NCBI GenBank assembly: GCA_903900935.1
Contig: CAIUOX010000042.1
Span: 1 to 36,186 of the forward strand
DNA: 36,186 nucleotides
DNA from: an uncultured bacterium
Lineage (GTDB): Bacteria > Patescibacteriota > Minisyncoccia > Phycocordibacterales > PALSA-1337
Direction: 5' to 3'
This document shows, piece after piece, positions 26,892-36,186 of the stretch. Within the stretch, counting starts at the first letter, position 1; each line of letters begins with the position of its first letter. The position numbers and the translations under genes were made by a program. The notes beneath the pieces are model-generated. The model saw only the letters and a program-made list of their open reading frames with translations, did no database searches and was not told the DNA's origin.

Positions 26892-27560
26892 ATGAATATA
26901 TATAATAAAAAACATAAACAAGGGTTTTCATTGGTAGAGATGATGGTGTCTCTTATGATATTTTCAGTTGTAGCTGTTATCGCTCTTGGTGCCATGATAA
27001 AGATCGTGAGTGTAAATAAGAAAGCTCAGATGTTATTGTCATCTATAACCAACATCAATTTTGCTCTAGATATCATGTCACGCGAATTGAGTTTGGCAAA
27101 TGGAGTGTATTGTTCTTCCAGAGCCCCAGATACAGATTCTCCAATTGTTTCTTTTTCAACTGCTTCAGCGTCAGTGTCGTGTAATAATAGTTTTAATGCT
27201 GGTAATAGTGTTGTGCTTGCATTCAAGACTACAAATTTTGGTCCAGGATGTTCAACTGGTCAAACACTTGCAAGTGCATATCTATTTCATATATATCCGT
27301 CTAACAATACTCACTTTACTCTTGAAAAGTCGCAACAGACAGATTGTGGTCAAGATTTTGGCAGTACTGGTGCTCCTTTCGTATCTGTCACATCATCAGA
27401 TGTTACACTCCAAGATTTTTATGTCAACGTAAGTTATGACAACAGCACGCAAAAATATCCACTAGTGTCTCTACATCTTTCTGGCTATGCTGGTATAGCT
27501 AGTTTGGAGAAGACATATTTCTCAGTACAAACATCTATTTCTCTTCCAAAACTACAATAA
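26892..27560 (+). CDS. Pseudopilin (PilW/GspJ-like)
   Basis: KQGFSLVEMMVSLMIFSVVAVIALGAMIKI. Confidence 0.8.
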   Translation: MNIYNKKHKQGFSLVEMMVSLMIFSVVAVIALGAMIKIVSVNKKAQMLLSSITNINFALDIMSRELSLANGVYCSSRAPDTDSPIVSFSTASASVSCNNSFNAGNSVVLAFKTTNFGPGCSTGQTLASAYLFHIYPSNNTHFTLEKSQQTDCGQDFGSTGAPFVSVTSSDVTLQDFYVNVSYDNSTQKYPLVSLHLSGYAGIASLEKTYFSVQTSISLPKLQ

Positions 27561-27561
27561 T

Positions 27562-28113
27562 ATGAAGCTGATATTACACAGACAAAAAGGATTTACTATT
27601 ATTGAGACACTTGTCGCTATTACACTACTTATGATATCGATTGCTGGACCTTTATTGATTGCCAGCAAAGGATTGACTTCAGCACTTTTTGCAAAAGATC
27701 AAATGACTGCATCATATTTAGCACAAGAAACTATAGAAATTATAAAAAATCAGAAGACAAATAGTATCTTATTATTTGGAGAATGGGTTTCTTCTCTTAA
27801 TGCAACTTGTTATTTTAATCGTCGTTGTGATATTGGTGCGACATATTTTAATAATGATTGTGGTTTTGCGGGTGTATTGTGTCAACTGTATATTAATAGT
27901 AATAATATTTACTCTTCAAGCAATTCAAGTGCAGATATTACAGTATTCAAGCGTGGTTTTTATTTAGAAGAACCAGATTCTCCAAAAACTCATAACTTAT
28001 CAAGCCAATGTAATAACACGGCCAAAGAATGTCGTCTTCATGTGACTGTAACGTGGAATACAACGACAGTTCAAAATCAAGTTGATTTTTATACTAATTT
28101 AGCTGCAAAATAA
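27562..28113 (+). CDS. Pseudopilin (PilV/GspI-like)
   Basis: QKGFTIIETLVAITLLMISIAGPLLIASKGL. Confidence 0.8.
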   Translation: MKLILHRQKGFTIIETLVAITLLMISIAGPLLIASKGLTSALFAKDQMTASYLAQETIEIIKNQKTNSILLFGEWVSSLNATCYFNRRCDIGATYFNNDCGFAGVLCQLYINSNNIYSSSNSSADITVFKRGFYLEEPDSPKTHNLSSQCNNTAKECRLHVTVTWNTTTVQNQVDFYTNLAAK

Positions 28114-28115
28114 TA

Positions 28116-28703
28116 ATGAAACAATGTAATCAAAAATCAGGGTATACGCTTCTATTTGCGGTGATTATTTCATCCTTGGTGCTTAGTGTTGCTGTTTTTA
28201 TTCTCACGGTTAGTAAGAAGCAGTTTGCACTGGCTATTGCGGCTCGTTCGTCTATGAAAGCCTCTTATAATACTAAGGCGGCTCGAGAATGTGTAGAGTC
28301 TGCTTCTTTTAAATACATCGCTTCTTCTACGGGTCTTGTCGCCCCAAGTGTTATTGCGTATACATTTGATTCTGTAGGAAATATTCCTACATGCAATGGG
28401 GTTCCAATGGAGCAAGATTCATTTTATCCAATGGCTGTAAATGGTACTCAAACTACGTGGACGTACAAAGCTATTCCATTTGGAACGTATCTCAATAGTC
28501 GTCCTGATGATTTGGGATGTGCAATTATTTCATACACTACTGACTATGACCCTGACCCTCTGGCATATCCTCGAGAATATACACGTGTCACTGTACGAGG
28601 TTATAATATCTGCGTAGAAGATCCTGATCACGGGTATATATATGATATTGGTAATTCAGACAATGTAGAGCGTGCACAAGAGATATTGTTCACTCACTGG
28701 TAG
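28116..28703 (+). CDS. PilX/GspK-like minor pilin
   Basis: KSGYTLLFAVIISSLVLSVAVFILTVSKKQ; lacks Glu5, as PilX/GspK-type proteins can. Confidence 0.65.
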   Translation: MKQCNQKSGYTLLFAVIISSLVLSVAVFILTVSKKQFALAIAARSSMKASYNTKAARECVESASFKYIASSTGLVAPSVIAYTFDSVGNIPTCNGVPMEQDSFYPMAVNGTQTTWTYKAIPFGTYLNSRPDDLGCAIISYTTDYDPDPLAYPREYTRVTVRGYNICVEDPDHGYIYDIGNSDNVERAQEILFTHW

Positions 28704-28738
28704 TTCTTGGTTCTTTTGCTAGTCCTTGCTATCCTTAG

Positions 28739-30788
<2,050 letters not shown>

Positions 30789-30790
<2 letters not shown>

Positions 30791-30915
30791 GGCAAGAAGG
30801 TATGTCATATGCACAAAAATGGACACGGATATTTTTCTGCTGAAAAATTCCTAGTGCTCGCGCCAGTCGCGCTCGCAATGTCCATTTTTGTGCATATGAC
30901 ATACCTTCTTGCCCT
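30789..30915. repeat. Perfect 37-bp inverted repeat with 53-nt spacer
   Basis: Arms 30789-30825 and 30879-30915 (AGGGCAAGAAGGTATGTCATATGCACAAAAATGGACA and its reverse complement). Confidence 0.95.
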
Positions 30916-30937
30916 TACTCTCCCTCGCTGTTACAAT
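30909..30937 (+). promoter_or_regulatory. Sigma70-type promoter for gatC: TTGCCC-N17-TACAAT; -35 lies in the inverted-repeat arm
   Basis: TTGCCC 30909-30914, TACAAT 30932-30937 with extended TGT, ATG 7 nt later. Confidence 0.6.
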
Positions 30938-30944
30938 CATTTCA

Positions 30945-31232
30945 ATGATAACCACTGCAGAAATAGAGAAATTGGCTACTTTGGCCAGGATAAAGCTTAG
31001 CGAAGAAGACAAAGCTTCGCTTGTTAAAGAGTTTGATTCTATTCTTGGTTATATTGATCAGCTCAAAAAAGTTGAAGTTTCTACTGATACTGAAGGACGT
31101 GTTGGTGCTATAAAAAATATCATGCGTCCTGATGAGTCACGCCAAATCTCTACAGATGATCGTGAGCGACTATTGGATGAGGCTCCAGATAGGGAAGGTG
31201 ATTTCATTGCTGTTAAGAAGATACTTCAGTAA
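30945..31232 (+). CDS. gatC: Asp-tRNA(Asn)/Glu-tRNA(Gln) amidotransferase subunit C
   Basis: MITTAEIEKLATLARIKLSEEDKASLVKEFDSILGYIDQLKKV; track's TTG start at 30909 lies in the putative -35. Confidence 0.92.
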   Translation: MITTAEIEKLATLARIKLSEEDKASLVKEFDSILGYIDQLKKVEVSTDTEGRVGAIKNIMRPDESRQISTDDRERLLDEAPDREGDFIAVKKILQ

Positions 31233-31247
31233 TTCTATAAATAAAAA

Positions 31248-32696
31248 ATGAAAATAGATTTACACAAATTAACGATACAGAAAGCACATGAAGCTCTGAA
31301 AAAAGGTGAGTATACTTCGGTGCAACTTACGCAGGCATATCTTGAGCAGATCAAGAATAAAAATCCTGAGATCAATGCATATCTAAAAGTCTTTGCAGAT
31401 GCTATCGATCAAGCCAAACAAGCAGATACGAAAATTAAAAATTTGAAATTTAACATTGAAAATTTTCCTTTACTAGGTATTCCATGTGGTATCAAAGATA
31501 ATATTCTTATTCAAGGACATATTACGAGCGCGTCTTCAAAGATACTAGAGAATTATCGTGCAACTTATGATGCAACCGTTATTTCTAAACTCAAAAAAGA
31601 AGGTGTGGTTTTTCTTGGTCATACAAATATGGACGAATTTGCAATGGGTGGTTCTACTGAGAATTCTGCTTTTGGTGTCACAAAGAATCCATATGATACG
31701 ACTAGAGTCGCAGGCGGTTCTTCTGGTGGTTCGGCTGCAACAGTTGCTATGGATGCCGCAGTTTTTTCTCTAGGTACTGATACTGGTGGCTCTATACGTC
31801 AGCCGGCGAGCTTCTGCGGTGTCGTTGGGCTCAAGCCTACATATGGCGCAGTTTCGCGCTATGGTGCTATAGCTATGGGTTCGTCGCTCGATCAGATTGG
31901 TCCGATTTCACAGACTGTTTCTGATTGTGAGGTTGTTTTCAATGCTATCAGAGGAAAGGATATACACGATGGAACTACTATAGATATAACAACATATGCA
32001 TCAAAGCATGTATCCAAGACATTGGGTGCAAAACCTGTCATTGGTGTGCCAAGACATTTCTTGAAAGAGGGTATTGATACTGCAGTTATAGATGCATTTG
32101 ATTCAGCCATTGCATCATTCAAGCAAAAAGGATATGAGATCAAGGATATACAGTTGCCGAACATATCATATTCATTGTTGGTCTACTACATTATCATGCC
32201 AGCAGAAGTATCTTCCAATATGGCCCGCTTTGATGGCGTGAAGTATGGTCTTCATAAGGATGGTGCAAATGGTATTCAAGATTATTTTGAGACACGCCGT
32301 GCTGGTCTTGGCCGAGAAGTCATTCGTCGCATCTTACTTGGTACTTATGTGCTCTCATCAGGATATTATGATGCATATTACAACCGCGCAAATGCAGTGC
32401 GCGCTATGATTATTGCTGATTTTCAGAAAGCATTTTCATCAGTAGACCTTATTGTTACACCAACAGCACCATCTCCAGCATTCAAGATTGGTGAAAAGAG
32501 CAATGATCCGATATCTATGTATCTAGAAGATATTTTTACTGTTACTGCAAATATCACTGGTATGCCGGCGCTTTCAATCCCGTGTATGGTTGGAGAGAAT
32601 GATAATAAGCATCTTCCTATAGGACTTCAGCTTACTGCTAGACATGGCGATGAAGCCACTCTCTTTGCTGTAGGAAAAGATTTTCTCGGAGAATGA
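31248..32696 (+). CDS. gatA: Asp-tRNA(Asn)/Glu-tRNA(Gln) amidotransferase subunit A
   Basis: Amidase signature GGSSGGSAATVA...FSLGTDTGGSIRQPASFCGVVGLKPTYGAVSRYG. Confidence 0.95.
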   Translation: MKIDLHKLTIQKAHEALKKGEYTSVQLTQAYLEQIKNKNPEINAYLKVFADAIDQAKQADTKIKNLKFNIENFPLLGIPCGIKDNILIQGHITSASSKILENYRATYDATVISKLKKEGVVFLGHTNMDEFAMGGSTENSAFGVTKNPYDTTRVAGGSSGGSAATVAMDAAVFSLGTDTGGSIRQPASFCGVVGLKPTYGAVSRYGAIAMGSSLDQIGPISQTVSDCEVVFNAIRGKDIHDGTTIDITTYASKHVSKTLGAKPVIGVPRHFLKEGIDTAVIDAFDSAIASFKQKGYEIKDIQLPNISYSLLVYYIIMPAEVSSNMARFDGVKYGLHKDGANGIQDYFETRRAGLGREVIRRILLGTYVLSSGYYDAYYNRANAVRAMIIADFQKAFSSVDLIVTPTAPSPAFKIGEKSNDPISMYLEDIFTVTANITGMPALSIPCMVGENDNKHLPIGLQLTARHGDEATLFAVGKDFLGE

Positions 32697-32821
32697 TGAG
32701 TTTGTGTCTTCTGCATAACAAATTTTTTCTCTAAAAATAATAATTAGTTTGTATATTAGCTTAGAATGTATCATCTATTTTAAGAGAAAAAATCTAGTAT
32801 GCATGTGTACACTTTTTGTTA

Positions 32822-32827
32822 TATAAT
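32822..32827 (+). promoter_or_regulatory. -10 TATAAT 6 nt before ATG 32834
   Basis: TATAAT-CTATAC-ATG. Confidence 0.65.
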
Positions 32828-32833
32828 CTATAC

Positions 32834-33421
32834 ATGCAACCAAGTGATAGTACCAGTATAATAATTCCAAGTATTGATATTGGAAGTATTTATGATCAAA
32901 TAGTTATTTGGTGGCCAACTATTGTGATTTGGGCAAAAGCAGGAGCAGGTCTATTGGTTGGACTTTCAATTCCTATTTCTATTTTTTTTGTTATTGCAAT
33001 TATATATTCTGTTGAACGCTTGAAAATACTCCGAAAAAAGCAAGCACTTATCTATGATACAAAGGTAGAAGAAGCATTTGAAGTAGTACCAGAAGGTGGT
33101 GACATTGTGCTTGCTCATCGTTGGGAGAATGTGGTCAAGCATATTGATTCTCCAAATCAGAATGATTGGAAGCAGGCTATTTTAGAAGCTGATATGATTC
33201 TTGATGAATTGCTGAGTAAGATGGGTTATCGCGGTGAAAGCGTAGGGGAGAAGCTCAAGCGTGTAGAACCTGGAGACTTTAAGTCTATTCAGGATGCATG
33301 GGAAGCGCATAAGGTACGCAATCAGATTGCTCACGAACCAGGATTTACACTAAATAAGATTGAGGCACAACAAGCATATCATCTCTACAAAAAAGTGCTG
33401 GACGAGTTCTATTATATATAG
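32834..33421 (+). CDS. Hypothetical single-TM protein with soluble helical C-terminal domain
   Basis: MQPSDSTSIIIPSIDIGSIYDQIVIWWPTIVIWAKAGAGLLVGLSIPISIFFVIAIIYSVERLK..., then GESVGEKLKRVEPGDFKSIQDAWEAHKVRNQIAHEPG. Confidence 0.7.
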   Translation: MQPSDSTSIIIPSIDIGSIYDQIVIWWPTIVIWAKAGAGLLVGLSIPISIFFVIAIIYSVERLKILRKKQALIYDTKVEEAFEVVPEGGDIVLAHRWENVVKHIDSPNQNDWKQAILEADMILDELLSKMGYRGESVGEKLKRVEPGDFKSIQDAWEAHKVRNQIAHEPGFTLNKIEAQQAYHLYKKVLDEFYYI

Positions 33422-33463
33422 TATTTATACACTATACACAGCATGTTTTTGCTACTATAGTGT

Positions 33464-33496
33464 TATAATATAGAAGACTGGATTTGGAAAATCCAG
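33464..33496 (+). promoter_or_regulatory. TATAAT (extended TGT) and 5'-UTR hairpin ahead of the large surface protein
   Basis: TATAAT 33464-33469; CTGGATTT-GGA-AAATCCAG 33478-33496; ATG at 33506. Confidence 0.6.
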
Positions 33497-33505
33497 AGAA
33501 GCTGT

Positions 33506-36186
33506 ATGGTGCAATTTAGAAAAAATAGTTTTGAAATATGTAGTAGACAGTTTTCTTACATACTCAAGTTTAGTGTGTGGATTTTGACTTTGTCATTTAT
33601 TTTAATATCTTTCAATTTTGCAAACGCTACGATATATAGGCCAGGTGAGACTTTGGAGCCAGATTGTGCTCCCGGATCTACCAATTGTGGTGTTGTCTCT
33701 CCGAGTGCATCTGCTACAGTTACCGGCCTTTTGACATCAACAGATTGGAATACTTTCAATAATAAACTATCAGTTACTTTGAATGATGGTAAGATTTTTA
33801 TAGGTGATGGTTCGAATGAGGCTAGTGCTAGGACGATTTCTGGTGATGTTTCTCTTTCCAATTCAGGTTTGGTAATAATATCTGACAATGCTATTGATAC
33901 ATCAAAGATTCTTGATGGTAATGTTACTTATGCAAAAATTCAAAATGTAGGAGCCAGTAAATTGCTCGGTAATTCAACAAGCTCATCAGCGACTGCTGAA
34001 GAGATCAATTTGGGATCTGGTCTAATTTTTTCTGGTACTGATTTGAGGATTAATTCTCCAACTTGTGAATCTAGTGAATTTTTGAGTTGGACTGGTACAG
34101 AATTTATTTGTGTTGCAGATATTTCTGATCGAACGGCAAGTGCGCACAACTTTCTTGCAGGACCGACAAGTGGTTCGGGTACGCCTGGATTTAGGACGAT
34201 AGTAGCTTCAGATTTGGGTAATGGTACAGCAACCAATCAAGAAGTACTTTTGGGTAATATGTCATGGTTTCAATTACTTGATCCATCAGGAAAAATAATT
34301 GCTGATGTTCTACCAAGTACTGTTACGGGTTCTCTAAAATTCAAGGGTACATGGAATGCCAATACAAATACTCCAGTATTGAGTTCAAGTGGTGGCGGGG
34401 GAATTCCTGGTGATTTTTATGTAGTTGATGTAGCTAGTACCACCAATCTATTGGATGGTGGTCATCAAGTTTGGAATGTTGGTGATTGGGTTGTTCACAA
34501 TGACACGACTTGGGATAGGGTATCGCAAGGCGTTACTGTTTCAAGTGTTAATAATAAAATAGGTGCAGTTTCTCTCAATACTAGTGATATAAGTGAAGGA
34601 ACAAATCAATATTTTACAAATATTCGAGCGAGAGATGCAATTTCTGGTATTGGTCCAATCGCATTTTCAACTACATCCGGTAGTATTGATTGTCCAACTT
34701 GTGTGTTAAATACTGGAAACGGAAATTTGATTGCAGGTACAGGTATAGATTTGGCTGGCCCATTATCTGGTCGCCTTATCGGTAGTGATAATGTGACTTT
34801 TTCCTTGGATAATACAGCTGTTACTGCTGGTAGTTATGGTGGTAGTACATCAGTACCAACTTTCACTGTTGATTCAAGCGGTAGATTGACACTAGCTGGT
34901 ACGACGACCCTAAGTACCTCAGCAATTTCTTCTGGAAATCTTTCCATTGCTCGTGGGGGAACTGGAGCTGGGACTTTCACAACAAATGGAATTTTATATG
35001 GTAATGGTACGAGTGCAATCTCGGCATCATCAGCTGGTACATCTGGTCAATTTTTAGTGGCAAATGGTTCTGGTATACCAACCTTTGTTACTGCTTCTGG
35101 TGATGTGACAGTAGATTCTACTGGTGCTTTTGTGATTGGTACAGGTGTGATCACCTCAGCTAAAATTTTGGATGGTACTATTGCAAATGGAGATATATCA
35201 GCTAGTGCAGGAATTGCTTATAGCAAAATCAATCTTTTAAATTCTATAGTCAATGGAGATTTGGTGGATGGCACGATCACAAATTCAAAACTTGCTAGTT
35301 CAACTATTGGCTTATCACTTGGAACATCTGGTACAGACGTCAACGTTTCTGGCTCGCCAGCTTCTCTGGGTGGAACACTAACCTTAAATCTTCCTGATGC
35401 TTCTGCAACAAATCGTGGTTTGATAACAAACACTACACAGACTATTGCTGGTGATAAGACTTTTTCTGGAACAACTACAATGAGTGGAAATTTAAAAACA
35501 TCCGCTAATTTTTCATTGTCTGATAGTGTCCAGTATTCAACAACCGGATCGCAAGATGATGTCAATCTTGGTACTGGTTCATTCTTTCGTTATATAGGCA
35601 CTAGTCCAGCAACATTCACTGGTATCATTGGTGGAATTGATGGAAGGATAATAACTATTATGACGATGGATCATGGTCATCCATTGACTCTCAATAATGA
35701 GGATGCAAGTTCTACAATTGGCAATCGTATTGTAACTGGTACAGAAGGCCCAATAATTATTCCAGAAGATAATGCCGTCATGCTCCAATATGAAAAGTCT
35801 GAAAATCATTGGCATGTCGTTGCTCCTCCTTCTAGTGCAACATCATTACTTGCTAAAGAGTCATTTATTCAAGGTGGTAGTGCTTTTGGTAGTGTTGCAA
35901 GTCTAGGTACTACTGATGCTTTTGGTCTAGATTTTAAGACAGGTGGTTATACTCGTTTTTCTCTTGCTAATAATGATTTGGGCTCGGCTACTCTGACTGG
36001 TACTGGTGCCACAACCATCACAACGAATGATACTCTATCAATATCATCAGCTTCAGCAAAGAATCTCAATATCACTTCAGGCACAACAGGTGACTTGAAT
36101 ATAGATTCTGGCTCAACAGGATCTATCAATATTGGTACTAGTACAAATGCAAAAATAATTACGATTGGCAATACTACTGGTGCTAC
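33506..36186 (+). CDS. Large secreted, repeat-rich phage-tail-fibre-like surface protein (5' part, continues past window end)
   Basis: Manual translation, open for at least 893 codons: MVQFRKNSFEICSRQFSYILKFSVWILTLSFILISFNFANATIYRPGETLEPDCAPGSTNCG... with SSVNNKIGAVSLNTSDISEGTNQYFTNIRARDAIS, SIARGGTGAGTFTTNGILYGNGT, and SINIGTSTNAKIITIGNTTGA. Confidence 0.85.
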   Translation, partial: MVQFRKNSFEICSRQFSYILKFSVWILTLSFILISFNFANATIYRPGETLEPDCAPGSTNCGVVSPSASATVTGLLTSTDWNTFNNKLSVTLNDGKIFIGDGSNEASARTISGDVSLSNSGLVIISDNAIDTSKILDGNVTYAKIQNVGASKLLGNSTSSSATAEEINLGSGLIFSGTDLRINSPTCESSEFLSWTGTEFICVADISDRTASAHNFLAGPTSGSGTPGFRTIVASDLGNGTATNQEVLLGNMSWFQLLDPSGKIIADVLPSTVTGSLKFKGTWNANTNTPVLSSSGGGGIPGDFYVVDVASTTNLLDGGHQVWNVGDWVVHNDTTWDRVSQGVTVSSVNNKIGAVSLNTSDISEGTNQYFTNIRARDAISGIGPIAFSTTSGSIDCPTCVLNTGNGNLIAGTGIDLAGPLSGRLIGSDNVTFSLDNTAVTAGSYGGSTSVPTFTVDSSGRLTLAGTTTLSTSAISSGNLSIARGGTGAGTFTTNGILYGNGTSAISASSAGTSGQFLVANGSGIPTFVTASGDVTVDSTGAFVIGTGVITSAKILDGTIANGDISASAGIAYSKINLLNSIVNGDLVDGTITNSKLASSTIGLSLGTSGTDVNVSGSPASLGGTLTLNLPDASATNRGLITNTTQTIAGDKTFSGTTTMSGNLKTSANFSLSDSVQYSTTGSQDDVNLGTGSFFRYIGTSPATFTGIIGGIDGRIITIMTMDHGHPLTLNNEDASSTIGNRIVTGTEGPIIIPEDNAVMLQYEKSENHWHVVAPPSSATSLLAKESFIQGGSAFGSVASLGTTDAFGLDFKTGGYTRFSLANNDLGSATLTGTGATTITTNDTLSISSASAKNLNITSGTTGDLNIDSGSTGSINIGTSTNAKIITIGNTTGA

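Noticed and set aside
32721-32794. Loose inverted repeat ATTTTTTCTCTAAAA ... TTTTAAGAGAAAAAAT after gatA
   Set aside because: A/T-only arms with a bulge and a large loop; expected by chance in this composition.

Overview
AT-rich window whose gene order, short intergenic gaps and protein families suggest a Patescibacteria/CPR (Parcubacteria-like) genome; the lineage is inferred, not searched. From left to right it holds: a partial ftsA, ybeY, rpsU, a divergent hisS-like gene, lepB, a lone prepilin, and a D-Ala-D-Ala carboxypeptidase. Next is a minus-strand mannose/mannan-type cluster (HAD phosphatase/PMM-like, a double GH130, a membrane-anchored GH130, a cupin sugar-phosphate isomerase), followed by a PAP2_C-like phosphatase, RNase R, GAF, tyrS and comFC. 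A long type IV pilus locus follows (pilM-N-O, pilP-position gene, pilB, receiver, pilT, pilC, major pilin, second pilin, pilD, four pseudopilins), then ligA, gatC, gatA, a small membrane protein, and the 5' part of a large phage-tail-fibre-like surface protein that runs off the end and is missing from the supplied ORF track. The most notable signals are: (1) a TATAAT-N6-8-ATG arrangement, often with an extended -10 TGn, at about 15 transcription-unit starts on both strands, implying pervasive leaderless transcription; (2) a cluster of six REP-like palindromes (core CGAGGTCAGACCTCG) in 1.5 kb around and inside a RAYT-type HUH transposase within the pilus operon, one copy inserted in frame in a prepilin leader peptide; (3) a perfect 37-bp inverted repeat between ligA and gatC; (4) a probable leaderless 10-codon uORF upstream of the major pilin; (5) a possible phosphorolytic mannan module. 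No rRNA, tRNA or CRISPR array was recognised.
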